From Alphaproteobacteria bacterium (GTDB lineage: Bacteria > Pseudomonadota > Alphaproteobacteria > Rhizobiales > Aestuariivirgaceae), in NCBI GenBank assembly GCA_024642465.1, contig JAHEBA010000029.1, positions 1-36,223 of the forward strand: DNA of 36,223 nt. Reading direction: 5' to 3'. Under the pieces are notes generated by a model. The model saw only the letters and a program-made list of their open reading frames with translations, ran no database searches and had not been told where the DNA came from. Both the position numbers and the translations under genes were made by a program. Positions 25,322-36,053 of this stretch are shown piece after piece; within the stretch, counting starts at the first letter, position 1, and each line of letters starts with the position of its first letter.

Positions 25322-25382
25322 TGTCGAGGAACCCGGCGCAAGGATGCCGGCAACGACAGCATCTTTCCGGGAGAACCCCACC

Positions 25383-25826
25383 GTGCGATTTCCAGCCATT
25401 GCCACTGCCGCCGCCATCTGCACCGGCGTCTTGCTTGCCTCACCCGCTTCGGCGCAAATGTCCGAGGGCGTCTTCTGGGGCCACAACAACTCCTACATGA
25501 GCATCATTCGCAACGGCGATTCCGTGACAATCCGCTATGCCGATCCCAAGTCCAGCCTGCGCCGGCATGGCGTACGGCGCGGCACCGTGCTGTTTCGCGG
25601 CCAGATGACCGGCAACCGCATCCGCGGCACTGCCTACACCTTCAAGCAGGGCTGCCAGCCCGCGTCCTACAACGTGTCCGGCCGTTATACCGAGGCGGAC
25701 TACGGAGTGAAGACAATCGTGCTGCGCGGAGTCGCCCCCATCCGTGAGGGCTGTGAAGTCGTGGGCTACATCCGCAACAGTTCGAATGCGCGGCTCGAAT
25801 TCGGATATGCCGGCACCGGCGACTGA
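25383..25826 (+). CDS. Secreted protein of unknown function
   Basis: A 147-residue exported protein. GTG 25383, with GGGAGA 8 nt upstream, starts a textbook signal peptide (RFPAIATAAAICTGVLLASPASAQ). Upstream ATGs would place non-hydrophobic residues before it. The mature part is beta-rich: MSIIRNGDSVTIRYADP, RRGTVLFRGQMTGNRIRGTAY and YGVKTIVLRGVAPIREGC. It has two cysteines, likely a disulfide. I recognise no domain. It is 61 nt downstream of the AhpD-like gene and probably cotranscribed. Confidence 0.7.
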   Translation: MRFPAIATAAAICTGVLLASPASAQMSEGVFWGHNNSYMSIIRNGDSVTIRYADPKSSLRRHGVRRGTVLFRGQMTGNRIRGTAYTFKQGCQPASYNVSGRYTEADYGVKTIVLRGVAPIREGCEVVGYIRNSSNARLEFGYAGTGD

Positions 25827-25839
25827 GGCCGGGCGGCGA

Positions 25840-26415
25840 TCAGGAACGTGGAAGTGCTGCGGCGATGGCCTCGTGCAGCGCCGCCGCATCCGGCGTTACG
25901 GGGCTGGGAAAGGCCGCCGCTACGGTGCCGTCCGGCGCCAGCAGGATCTTGTGGAAGTTCCACTTTGGGATAGCGCGGCTTCCCGCCGTTTCGCGGGCCC
26001 ACTTGTAGAACGGGTGGGCCTCCTCGCCGATTACCGGCGTGCGATCGGCCAGCGGAAACGTGACGCCAAAATTCAGCGAGCAGAAGTTCTTGATCGCCTC
26101 GCCCTCAAGCGGTTCCTGACTGCCGAAGTCGTTCGACGGCACGCCCACGACAGTCAGCCCACGCGGGCCGAACTCCTGCCACAGCTTCTCCAGCCCGGCG
26201 TACTGGCCCGTGTAGCCACATCTGCTGGCCGTGTTGACCACGAGGATCGCCCTGCCCCTGAAGCGCGAAAGCGGCAGCGGCTTGCCGTCGAAGCCATCAA
26301 AGGTGAACCGGAATCCATCCCCGACTCCGGCCAGCGAGGCAGACAGACGGGCAAGGGTTGCCATCAGCCCCGTGGCTGTGGCAAGGCAAACGGTGAACTG
26401 GCGGCGGGTCATCAT
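25840..26415 (-). CDS. Glutathione peroxidase-like, Tat-type signal
   Basis: A 191-residue thiol peroxidase. The active-site Cys is C66 in [14 protein letters not shown] (cysteine, not selenocysteine). Q100 in SNDFGSQEP and the tryptophan in KWNFHKILL complete the catalytic set. The N-terminus [21 protein letters not shown] has an RRQF pair and a hydrophobic stretch, so export by the Tat or Sec path is likely. The chosen ATG at 26415 has AGGAG 11 nt upstream; an earlier in-frame ATG lies in that Shine-Dalgarno region and seems less likely. Divergent from trhO across a 59-nt gap. Confidence 0.88.
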   Translation of the reverse strand: MMTRRQFTVCLATATGLMATLARLSASLAGVGDGFRFTFDGFDGKPLPLSRFRGRAILVVNTASRCGYTGQYAGLEKLWQEFGPRGLTVVGVPSNDFGSQEPLEGEAIKNFCSLNFGVTFPLADRTPVIGEEAHPFYKWARETAGSRAIPKWNFHKILLAPDGTVAAAFPSPVTPDAAALHEAIAAALPRS

Positions 26416-26474
26416 TGCCTGCAAATCTCCTTTCATTGGGCGCCGGGACAACGCTCGATCAGGAACAAGGTTTC

Positions 26475-27404
26475 ATGTCCGGCCTGCGGCAAGATATTTC
26501 TCCAGTGTTGGTTGCAGCTCTCTACATGTTTACCCGCCTGGATGAGCCCGGCGCGGTTCGTGGACCGCTGGCCCGGGTTTGTTGCTCAAACGGTGTCAAG
26601 GGAACGCTGCTGCTGGCGCGCGAAGGCATCAACGGCACCATCGCCGGCTCGCGCGCGGGCATTGACGCCGTGCTCGCCCATGTCCGCTCGCTGCCGGGCT
26701 GCGCGGACCTTGAGCACAAGGAATCGTTCGCTGACGAAATGCCGTTTCACCGCATGAAGGTGCGGCTGAAACGCGAGATCGTGACGATGGGCGTCGAGGA
26801 CATCGACCCCAATCACATTGTAGGGACATATGTGGACCCAAAGGACTGGAACGCGCTTATTTCCGATCCAGATACGGTGGTCATCGATACGCGGAACGAT
26901 TACGAGGTGGCCATCGGCACGTTCGAAGGTGCAATAGACCCGCACACCAGAAGTTTTAGCGAGTTTCCCAACTGGTTCCGGTCGAAACACAACAAATTCG
27001 CGGGCAAGAAGATCGCCATGTTCTGCACCGGCGGTATACGCTGCGAGAAGTCCACGGCCTTTGCGAAACAGGCAGGAGCAGACGAAGTCTATCACCTCAA
27101 GGGCGGCATATTGAAATATCTCGAAGTGGTGCCGCCGGAGGAGAGCAAGTGGCAGGGTGGCTGTTTCGTGTTCGACGAGCGCGTTTCCGTCGGCCATGGG
27201 CTTGAGCCTGACGGGCACGTGCTGTGCCGGGCCTGCCGGATGCCTCTCAAGCCAGAAGACCTGACTTCTGCGCTCTACGAGGAAGGTGTGTCCTGCCACC
27301 ATTGTCACTCGACCCGCACGGATGAGGACCGGGCGCGATACCGGGAACGGCACCGGCAGGTGAAGCTGGCGGAGGCGCGTGGGCAGAAGCACGTTGGAAG
27401 CTGA
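26475..27404 (+). CDS. trhO: tRNA uridine(34) hydroxylase TrhO (rhodanese-domain)
   Basis: A 309-residue enzyme, as YceA/TrhO in E. coli, that hydroxylates U34 of tRNAs on the path to 5-methoxy- or carboxymethoxy-uridine. An N-terminal acylphosphatase-like domain ([19 protein letters not shown]) precedes the rhodanese domain with the catalytic loop [14 protein letters not shown] (C184, C190). C-terminal CRAC and CHHCH pairs may bind zinc. ATG 26475 follows AGGAACAAGG; a longer frame from 26415 overlaps the divergent gene. Confidence 0.92.
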   Translation: MSGLRQDISPVLVAALYMFTRLDEPGAVRGPLARVCCSNGVKGTLLLAREGINGTIAGSRAGIDAVLAHVRSLPGCADLEHKESFADEMPFHRMKVRLKREIVTMGVEDIDPNHIVGTYVDPKDWNALISDPDTVVIDTRNDYEVAIGTFEGAIDPHTRSFSEFPNWFRSKHNKFAGKKIAMFCTGGIRCEKSTAFAKQAGADEVYHLKGGILKYLEVVPPEESKWQGGCFVFDERVSVGHGLEPDGHVLCRACRMPLKPEDLTSALYEEGVSCHHCHSTRTDEDRARYRERHRQVKLAEARGQKHVGS

Positions 27405-27778
27405 GATAGCCCCAAAACGGAACTTGCGCCCCGGACTTGCCTCAGCCAGCCGGGGAACTGGCATCGGAATTCTGGAGCGCAAGTAATCAGGGCCTTCTCG
27501 TTGAGCCTCTGCGTCGCGGGCGTGCGACGCGGGCCTTTGGGCCTTCGATTTAAATCCGGCGTGTGATGCTTTTCCTGGTGAAGCCGCGCGTCCCGTAAGA
27601 AAAGGTTTGCAGGGGAATTTCCGGGGGGCAGACCGCTTTGCTTCTTGGTTCTTGTTGTTCAACGCCTTGTTGTTGATGACGACATTAGCCGCTCCGGCAC
27701 CGGGCAGATGTGCAGTTCGTCACATGTCGCAACGCCCCTCGCCACGGCCTCGAGTTTTCGCTAAACACCGCCGAAGCC
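27405..27778. other. 375-nt non-coding, strongly structured region
   Basis: Between trhO and the ABC-F gene I see no convincing gene. There are several stems. ACTTGCGC (27422-27429) pairs with GCGCAAGT (27477-27484) enclosing CCCGG/CCGGG (27430-27434, 27450-27454). GCGTCGC (27511-27517) pairs with GCGACGC (27524-27530). GGCC-TTTG-GGCC (27532-27543), GATTTAAATC (27547-27556), and CTTTTC/GAAAAG near 27569-27606 follow. It could be a small RNA, a repeat element, or a long leader. The matching minus frame is open but looks like composition only. I cannot assign an RNA family. Confidence 0.4.
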
Positions 27779-29674
<1,896 letters not shown>

Positions 29675-29684
29675 GTCTTGCTGT

Positions 29685-29734
29685 GTCCCGGACCTGTTCC
29701 GGGACCCGGTCTGGGACCCGGCACGGAGGCCGGG
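29685..29734. repeat. Two extragenic hairpins between convergent genes
   Basis: GTCCCGGA (29685-29692) with TCCGGGAC (29698-29705) is a perfect 8-bp hairpin. CCCGGC (29717-29722) with GCCGGG (29729-29734) is a second. They fill the 73-nt gap between ABC-F and the antiporter operon. They may act as a bidirectional terminator or be REP-like copies; this type of GTCCCGGACCTGTTCCGGGAC palindrome is familiar in related genomes (from memory). Confidence 0.5.
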
Positions 29735-29747
29735 GCGCAAAATCAGC

Positions 29748-31469
29748 CTACTCCAGATAGTAGACGAACACGTACAGCGTCAGCAGGATCATCACGTATA
29801 GCGCGCCGAGGCCCGTTGCCGAGGTTGCGCGCAGGATGAAGCCGTCGCGTTCGGACAGGTCCTCGATGGTCTCTTCCTTCGACTTCAGCCAGCCCACGAA
29901 CGCCTTTTCCATGCCGCCACGGATGCGGGTGGTCTGGTCGAACACCCAGTTGCCGGCATTGAAGATGGCCACGCGCCAGAACCAGTCGAGGTCGAGCGTG
30001 ATGGTGTTGGTGCGCTTCATGTAGTCGAGCAGCAGGAAGAACGCGAGGCCGGAGAACAGCAGCAGCTGCAGGTAGAACACCAGCTTCTCGGGCTTGTAGA
30101 CCGGCACCACTGCATGGTTCGGCAGCATGGCGTAGAGCGGGTCCGGATAGACGCCCAGCGCGATGCACAGGAAGGCGAAGAAGATCATCGCCGCCGCCAT
30201 GTTCCACGGCGCGTCCTTGGGGCGAAGGCCTGAGTCCTTCTGGAAGAACACGAACCACGGGAACTTGATGCCGGCATGCAGGAACACGCCTGCAGACGCC
30301 GCCGCCAGCATGTACCAGACGAACACCAGATGCTCGTGTTCAGCCGCCACGGAAATCATCGTCTTGGTGGTGTAGCCGGAGGTGAGCGGGAACGACGAGA
30401 TCGCCAGCGCACCGATGATGCCGCAGATGCAGGTGACCGGCATGGTGCGGAACAGGCCGCCCAGATCGGTGCAACGGCGCAGGCCGGTGCGGTACATCAC
30501 GACGCCCGCCGACATCAGCAGCAGCGCCTTGTAGATGATGTGGGCGAAGGCGTGCAGCGCTGCGCCATTCAACGCCAGTTCGGTGCCGATGCCGACAGCG
30601 GTCACCATGAAGCCGACCTGGTTGATGATCGAATAGGCTAGGATGCGGCGCGCATCGTTTTCGAGCAGCGCCATGATGATGCCGTAGAACACCATGTAGA
30701 GGCCGACCCAGATCAGCACCTGCTGGCCGGGGAACAGGAGGATCAGCGCCAGCACAGCGGTCTTGGTGGTGAAGGCCGACAGGAATACAGCACCTGTCGG
30801 GCTGGTTTCCGGGTAGGCGTCCGGCAGCCAGGCCGAGAACGGCGGGGCGGCGGCGTTGATTAGCACGCCGGCCAGCAGCAGCCAGATGTCGATGTCGATG
30901 GGTTGCAGCGCGAAGATGTTGAGGTTCAGCGCCTGCATCGCCACGATGTCGAGCGAGCCGGTGTGAACGTAAACGCCCTCGATTCCAATCTTCAGCAGCA
31001 CGCCGGACAGGATGTGCATCATGGCATAGCGGATGCCGGCCCGGCGCGAAGCCTCGGTGCCGCCGCACCAGATCACGATGGTGGAGAAAATCGCCATCAT
31101 CTCCCACCAGATGAACAGCGAGATCAGGTCGCCAGCGAACGACACGCCCACCGCACCAGAGGCATAGGCGAAGGCAGCGCCGAGTTCCGCGGTCTTGGCG
31201 GTGCGGAACGAGAACAGCGCGCCCGCGAAGGCCATGATGGTGAAGACGGTGGCGAACATGCGCCTGACCGGCGTCACCTCGAGTGGCTCGATCGGGTAGC
31301 CAAGGAAGCGCGTGGTCAGTAGCACGCCCTCCGGCAGCGACCAGATGGCCCACAGCGTAATCAGCGGGGCAACCAGCAGGATGATGGCGCGTGCATTGGG
31401 ACGCGCGATCACCGCCAGCAATGCGGCGGTAAGCAGAATGAGGGCGGGCGGGAAGGACTCAAAGATCAT
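29748..31469 (-). CDS. Antiporter-like (MnhD-type) subunit, third copy
   Basis: A 573-residue polytopic protein of the ND2/4/5-MrpA/D family. It has the TM5 glutamate (LFIWWEMMAIF, E123) and the TM8 lysine (SAFTTKTAVLAL, K236). At the TM7 site, where the two upstream copies have lysine, it has asparagine (GVLINAAAPPFSAWLPDAYPE, N205). The C-terminal third is longer than in the others and includes DYMKRTNTITLDLDWFWRV and a helix with IRGGMEKAFVGWLKSKEET. I chose ATG 31469 because GGAAGG stands 9 nt away; an ATG 9 nt earlier abuts the Shine-Dalgarno. Its start overlaps the small 92-residue gene. It is the distal gene of the antiporter operon. Confidence 0.88.
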   Translation of the reverse strand: MIFESFPPALILLTAALLAVIARPNARAIILLVAPLITLWAIWSLPEGVLLTTRFLGYPIEPLEVTPVRRMFATVFTIMAFAGALFSFRTAKTAELGAAFAYASGAVGVSFAGDLISLFIWWEMMAIFSTIVIWCGGTEASRRAGIRYAMMHILSGVLLKIGIEGVYVHTGSLDIVAMQALNLNIFALQPIDIDIWLLLAGVLINAAAPPFSAWLPDAYPETSPTGAVFLSAFTTKTAVLALILLFPGQQVLIWVGLYMVFYGIIMALLENDARRILAYSIINQVGFMVTAVGIGTELALNGAALHAFAHIIYKALLLMSAGVVMYRTGLRRCTDLGGLFRTMPVTCICGIIGALAISSFPLTSGYTTKTMISVAAEHEHLVFVWYMLAAASAGVFLHAGIKFPWFVFFQKDSGLRPKDAPWNMAAAMIFFAFLCIALGVYPDPLYAMLPNHAVVPVYKPEKLVFYLQLLLFSGLAFFLLLDYMKRTNTITLDLDWFWRVAIFNAGNWVFDQTTRIRGGMEKAFVGWLKSKEETIEDLSERDGFILRATSATGLGALYVMILLTLYVFVYYLE

Positions 31470-31737
31470 AGTAGTCATCCTTCCGCTTCAGGATCATGCC
31501 GAGCACCTTGGCGCCGAACACCATCGCGCAACAGGACAGGAAGCCAAAGATGGCCGGGAACCCGAACCATTGGTCCGGCCCGCCGAAGTGGCCGGCAGAT
31601 CCGGTGAAGAATTCCGCTATGACGGTCAGACCCAGCACCACGGAAGACCAGATCCACATCTTGCGGATGTTCTCCGGCCGGACCAGCCAGTGGTCATGTC
31701 CGGGCGCCTGTTCGGGTTGTTCGGGTTTCTTGGCCAT
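31459..31737 (-). CDS. Small two-helix protein of the antiporter operon
   Basis: A 92-residue protein with a polar, acidic-proline N-terminus (MAKKPEQPEQAPGHDH) and two hydrophobic helices (IWSSVVLGLTVIAEFFTG and FPAIFGFLSCCAMVFGAKVLGMIL). The C-terminus is charged, KRKDDYYDL. It overlaps the third antiporter-like gene by 11 nt and lies 5 nt after the second, so it is tightly coupled to them. A GTG at 31746 that overlaps the previous stop (GTGA) is an alternative start. I recall similar small 'GAKxLxxxxKR-(D/E)DYYD' proteins beside such subunits, but know no function. It is too dissimilar from MrpE/F/G to be called one of them. Confidence 0.72.
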   Translation of the reverse strand: MAKKPEQPEQAPGHDHWLVRPENIRKMWIWSSVVLGLTVIAEFFTGSAGHFGGPDQWFGFPAIFGFLSCCAMVFGAKVLGMILKRKDDYYDL

Positions 31738-31742
31738 GTCGG

Positions 31743-33206
31743 TCACTTCAGCAATATCTGGGCTTCAAGGTCGGCGATCGGCTGGTGGAACAGGAAGAAG
31801 CAGAACGTCAGCAACGCCGTCGTGGTCAGCGCCACCACCATCGGCCACGGTGCCTCGCCATGATCCTTCTTCGGCTTCACGTTTTCCTCGTACAGGAAGG
31901 CGGCGAAGATGAACGGCAGGAAATAAGCCGCGTTCAGCAAGGTCGAGGCCACCAGCGTGGCGAGCGCAAGGTAGTTGTCGTCCTGGATGGCCCCGCCGAG
32001 AATGTACCACTTGGAGATGAACCCGCCGGTGGGCGGCATGCCGATCATCGACAATGCGCCGACCGAAAACGCCGCCATCGTCCACGGCATGCGCCGGCCG
32101 ATGCCGCGCATCTCGGTGATGTCGGTTTTCTTGGAGGCGACGTAGATGGCGCCGGCGGCGAAGAACAGCGTGATCTTGCCGAAGGCGTGCGCCATCATGT
32201 GCATCGACGCACCGACTTCCGACAGGGGCTTGAGGATCGAGGCCGCCAGCACAACGTAGCTCAGCTGGCCGATGGTCGAATAGGCCAGCAGCCGCTTCAG
32301 GTTGGTCTGCCTGAGCGCGATGAAGCTGGAGACCACGATGGTGAAGCAGGCGATCCAGATCACCAGCCTGTGGCTGGGCTGGGAGAACAGGAAGTCGATG
32401 CCGAAGATGTAGACGAACACCTTGGTGATGGTGAATACGCCCGCCTTCACCACCGCCACGGCGTGCAGCAACGCCGAAACAGGCGTCGGCGCCACCATGG
32501 CCGCGGGCAGCCAGCGCTGTACCGGCATCAGCGCCGCCTTGCCAACGCCATAGGCGTACATCAGCAGAAGAAGCCCGACGAGTGGTTCAGCGATCTTGCC
32601 GTCAAGAATGCCGCCCGGCGTGAAATCCAGCGTGCCGGCAAGTGAGTACGTCCAGATCATGGCCGGCAGCAGCAGGCCGATGGAGGTGCCCAGCAGGATG
32701 CCCATGTAGACGCGCGCCGACCTGACCGTGGCTTCATCGCCCTTGTGCGCCACCAGCGGATAAGTCGAGACGGTCAGCACCTCGTAGAAGATGAACAGCG
32801 TGAGCATGTTGCCGGAGAAGGCGATGCCCATGGCCGCCATCAGCGCAATTGCGAAGCAGACATAGAAGCGGGTTTGGTGCTTCTCGTCGTTGCCGCGCAT
32901 GTAGCCGATTGAATAGACCGAGTTGACGATCCACAGGCCCGAGGCAAGGGCGGCGAAGAGCATGCCCAGCGGCTCGACCCTGAAGGCAATGGACAGGCCG
33001 GGAAGCATGTCGACGAAGTGCAGTTCGGGGCGCCCGCCGGCATACACCACCGGCAGCAGGCTCCAGACATTGGCCGCCAGCAGGACTGCGGTGGTCAGGG
33101 TGACGGTTTCGCGCACATTGGGCCAGCGGCCGGCAAGCGCAATGCCGAAGGCGCCGATGAACGGGATCAGCAGGGACAGCAGGATGGTCTGGGATTCGGT
33201 GAACAT
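31743..33206 (-). CDS. Antiporter-like subunit, second copy (MrpA/NuoL-like core)
   Basis: A 487-residue membrane protein with about 14 helices. Proton-path residues are in place: E142 in TLFIFYEVLTVSTYPL, K223 in GVGKAALMPVQRWLP and K254 in HAVAVVKAGVF, and a lysine in TGGFISKWYI. The stretch LPAAMVAPTPVSALLHAVAVVKAG is the NuoL/MrpA-type version of the TM7-TM8 loop. This copy may stand in for the N-terminal half of MrpA, whose C-terminal modules are fused to MnhB upstream. It starts 2 nt after the first copy's stop. Confidence 0.9.
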   Translation of the reverse strand: MFTESQTILLSLLIPFIGAFGIALAGRWPNVRETVTLTTAVLLAANVWSLLPVVYAGGRPELHFVDMLPGLSIAFRVEPLGMLFAALASGLWIVNSVYSIGYMRGNDEKHQTRFYVCFAIALMAAMGIAFSGNMLTLFIFYEVLTVSTYPLVAHKGDEATVRSARVYMGILLGTSIGLLLPAMIWTYSLAGTLDFTPGGILDGKIAEPLVGLLLLMYAYGVGKAALMPVQRWLPAAMVAPTPVSALLHAVAVVKAGVFTITKVFVYIFGIDFLFSQPSHRLVIWIACFTIVVSSFIALRQTNLKRLLAYSTIGQLSYVVLAASILKPLSEVGASMHMMAHAFGKITLFFAAGAIYVASKKTDITEMRGIGRRMPWTMAAFSVGALSMIGMPPTGGFISKWYILGGAIQDDNYLALATLVASTLLNAAYFLPFIFAAFLYEENVKPKKDHGEAPWPMVVALTTTALLTFCFFLFHQPIADLEAQILLK

Positions 33207-33208
33207 GA

Positions 33209-34699
33209 TCAGCGTGCCCCCAGCAGCGTTTCAGCGCCCAGCGTTGCGAGCGTCACCGGCACGTAGCTGTTGATGCCCAGCCATATCCCCGTAAGCACCA
33301 CGATCCAGGTCGGGATCAACATCACGAGCGGCGCTTCGCCTTCGATGGGCGCTGCATTGGCGCGCGGCTCCTTGAAGTAGGCCACCTCGATCACCTTCCA
33401 GACATAGATCACGGCCAGCAGCGACGAGGCCAGGATCACCATCACGAGAAAAGCGCCGAAGCCGCCCTGCTCCAGTGCGCCCAGCACCAGATACCACTTT
33501 GATATGAAGCCGGGGGTCAGCGGCACGCCGATCAGCCCGAGACCGCCGATCACGAATGCGGCCATGGTCCACGGCATCGCCCTGCCCGCTCCGGCCAGAT
33601 TGGCGATGTTTACCGAGCGATAACGCAGGGCCAGGCAGGCGACGGCCATGAACATGCCGCCCTTGATGACGCCGTGATTGAACATGTGCACGATGGCGCC
33701 GGTAAGACCCGCCACGGAGGACATGGCGATACCGAGCGCGATGTAACCCACCTGCGCCACCGACGAATAGGCCAGCAGCCGCTTCAGGTTCCTCTCGTAG
33801 ATCGCCAGCATGGAGCCTGCAAACAACGCCAGGATGGCCATCGGCGCCAGCAGCAGGGCAAGCTGCAGTTCATGATTGGGTATGTTCTTGTAGAAGATGG
33901 CGTAGTCGATGCGCATCATCACGTAGAGCGACACCTTCGCAGACGCTGCAGCGATGAAGACCGTCACCACGTTCGGCGCAAACGTGTAGGCATTCGGCAT
34001 CCAAGAGTGCAGCGGGAAGATGGCCGCCTTGAGCGCCAGGCCCACGGTGATGAATCCTGCTGCAACCAGCACGGGCCGCAATTCGGTCACGTCGCCCAGC
34101 CGGGCTGCCAGGTCCATGGTGTTAAGCGTGCCGGTCGACATGTACAGGAAACCGACGCCGATCAGGTAAAACGTCGCGCCGATGGTACCCATCACAATGT
34201 AGCGGTAGGTCGCCACGAGTGCGCGCCGGTCCGGGCCTGCCGAGACGAGAATGTAGGTCGACAGCGACGATATCTCCATGAACACGAAGATGTTGAAGGC
34301 GTCGCCGGTGACCACCATGCCGGTGAGACCTGCGGTACACAGGATCCAGGCTGCGAAGAAGGACGGCGCGATCTCCTCGCCCACTTCGTCCGCCAGGCTC
34401 TTGGCGCCAAAGATGAGTGCTGCGGCGGATGAACCCGTCACCAGCATGGCAAGCAAGGCGGACAGGGCGTCGATATGCAGAACGATGCCGTAGGGCGCGG
34501 GCCAGCCGCCCATTTCGTAGACGATGGTTTCGCCGCCGATCACGGTTGCCGCAATCGAGCACGAGATGATGAATGTCATGACCACGGCCGCAGTGGCCGC
34601 CGCCCACGGCAGGCCGTGCGCGCGCAGAAGATAGGCAATCGGCGCAGTGAACAGCGGCACTGCGATAAGCAAGGCCGGAAGCTGATCGTAGAGGGTCAC
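33209..34699 (-). CDS. mnhD: Cation/proton antiporter subunit D (first copy)
   Basis: A 496-residue polytopic MnhD/MrpD-type subunit. The TM5 glutamate is E142 (FNIFVFMEISSLSTYIL), the TM7 lysine K224 (LALKAAIFPLHSWMPNAY) and the TM8 lysine K255 (AASAKVSLYVMMR); TPGFISKWYLVLGA carries the TM12 lysine. The GTG start (34699) overlaps the stop of mnhC as GTGA, a sign of translational coupling. Its closeness to MnhC matches the classical C-D order. Confidence 0.92.
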   Translation of the reverse strand: MTLYDQLPALLIAVPLFTAPIAYLLRAHGLPWAAATAAVVMTFIISCSIAATVIGGETIVYEMGGWPAPYGIVLHIDALSALLAMLVTGSSAAALIFGAKSLADEVGEEIAPSFFAAWILCTAGLTGMVVTGDAFNIFVFMEISSLSTYILVSAGPDRRALVATYRYIVMGTIGATFYLIGVGFLYMSTGTLNTMDLAARLGDVTELRPVLVAAGFITVGLALKAAIFPLHSWMPNAYTFAPNVVTVFIAAASAKVSLYVMMRIDYAIFYKNIPNHELQLALLLAPMAILALFAGSMLAIYERNLKRLLAYSSVAQVGYIALGIAMSSVAGLTGAIVHMFNHGVIKGGMFMAVACLALRYRSVNIANLAGAGRAMPWTMAAFVIGGLGLIGVPLTPGFISKWYLVLGALEQGGFGAFLVMVILASSLLAVIYVWKVIEVAYFKEPRANAAPIEGEAPLVMLIPTWIVVLTGIWLGINSYVPVTLATLGAETLLGAR

Positions 34700-35058
34700 T
34701 GTTCGCGGTCCATTTCCTGGATTTTGTCTTCTTCGATGGTGCCGTAGGCCTCGCGGATGCGGACGGCGACGGCGAGGCCGAGCGCAGTTGTCGAGATCCC
34801 GACAACGATCGCGGTCAGGATCAGCACCTGCGGCAGCGGGTTGGCGTAGATGATGTCGGGTGGGGCATCCGAGGGAATGATAGGAGCTGTTCCGCCGTCA
34901 ACCTTGTCCATCGAGATGTATAGCAGGAACACCGCCGACTGGAAGATCGACAAGCCGATCAGCGACTTGATGATGTTGGTGCGGGCCAGCACGCAGTACA
35001 GGCCAACCATCAGCAGCGTGGCGAACACGAAGTAGTTGTACAGGCCGAGAAGTTGCAT
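34696..35058 (-). CDS. mnhC: Cation/proton antiporter subunit C (NuoK-like)
   Basis: A 120-residue, three-helix protein homologous to NuoK. NIIKSLIGLSIFQSAVFLLYI holds the conserved glycine-containing second helix, and NPLPQVLILTAIVVGISTTALGLAV is the diagnostic third helix of MrpC/NuoK. ATG 35058 shares its A with the previous stop (TGATG). It is 4 nt overlapped with mnhD. Confidence 0.93.
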   Translation of the reverse strand: MQLLGLYNYFVFATLLMVGLYCVLARTNIIKSLIGLSIFQSAVFLLYISMDKVDGGTAPIIPSDAPPDIIYANPLPQVLILTAIVVGISTTALGLAVAVRIREAYGTIEEDKIQEMDREQ

Positions 35059-36053
35059 CAGCGGACCCCCCGGCGTGCAAAGGCATGGAAGATGGTGATC
35101 ATCACCCCGGTCACGGTCATGCCGACCCCCAGTTCAACCAGCAGGATGCCCAGGTGCTGGCCGTGGACCGGATCGTGGCTGTCCAGCGCCGAGTAGTCGA
35201 GGAAGCGGCCGCCCATCACCATGCAGGCGACGCCCACCGAGGCGTAGAGAAAGGCGCCTGCCGCCACCAGCAGGCTGGAAAACCATTCCGGCACCAGTTC
35301 GCGGCCGCGCCAGTCACCCTCCAACAGGGAGTACAGGATGACGCCAGCGGCCACCAGAGCGCCGGCCTGGAAGCCACCGCCCGGACCGAAGTCGCCGTGG
35401 AACTGCACATAGAGGCCGAACAGCACTATGAAGGGGACCAGCATCTTACCGACGATGCGCGGGATAAGGTGGTGACGCAGGTTGCGGCTACGCTCTTCGT
35501 ATTCGGTAAGCTTGATCGAATCCTTGCGCGGACGCACCCGGCCCAGCAGCGCCATGACGCCCATGCAGGCGATGAACACCACGAACACTTCGCCCAGCGT
35601 ATCGTAGCCACGGAACGAGGCCAGCACGGCGGTGACCACGTTGGGCACGTCGATCAGTTCAGGTGTCTTTTCCAGGTACCAGGGCGCCACATGGTTGTGC
35701 ACCACGGCTTTGGGATCTCCCAGGCGCGGCGCCTGCATCACGGCGTAGATGATGACCGAACCGAGCGCCACCGCGGAAATCAGCGGAACGACGGAGCCCA
35801 CCGGCGGCGAGCGGTCCTTCTCAGCCGTCAGCGCCAGCGCGCCGAGGAACAGCACGGTGGAAATGCCGGCGCCGATGACCGCTTCGGTCAGCGCCACGTC
35901 GGCGGCGTCCAGAACAAAGAAGTTGGCCGCCATGATCAGCGAGAAGATGCCGGACAGCATGACGGCGGTGAACAGGTTGTCGGTACGCAGGATGGCGACC
36001 GCGACCAGCACCAGCATGGTGAGCAGGAAAAGCGAGAAAATTATCGTGATCAT
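35058..36053 (-). CDS. Fused MbhD-MbhE-MnhB antiporter subunit
   Basis: A 331-residue protein with three modules. Residues ~1-80 are MbhD/DUF4040-like (LRTDNLFTAVMLSGIFSLIMA and DAADVALTEAVIGAGISTVLF). Residues ~85-185 are MbhE-like (VVTAVLASFRGYDTLGEVFVV); both modules usually form the C-terminal part of MrpA. From ~200 follows the MnhB domain (MLVPFIVLFGLYVQFHGDF, then GPGGGFQAGALVAAGVILYS). ATG 36053 overlaps the stop of the upstream gene (ATGA). Longer reading adds a charged, non-coding-looking lead. The three-module fusion supports a split MrpA. Confidence 0.88.
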   Translation of the reverse strand: MITIIFSLFLLTMLVLVAVAILRTDNLFTAVMLSGIFSLIMAANFFVLDAADVALTEAVIGAGISTVLFLGALALTAEKDRSPPVGSVVPLISAVALGSVIIYAVMQAPRLGDPKAVVHNHVAPWYLEKTPELIDVPNVVTAVLASFRGYDTLGEVFVVFIACMGVMALLGRVRPRKDSIKLTEYEERSRNLRHHLIPRIVGKMLVPFIVLFGLYVQFHGDFGPGGGFQAGALVAAGVILYSLLEGDWRGRELVPEWFSSLLVAAGAFLYASVGVACMVMGGRFLDYSALDSHDPVHGQHLGILLVELGVGMTVTGVMITIFHAFARRGVR

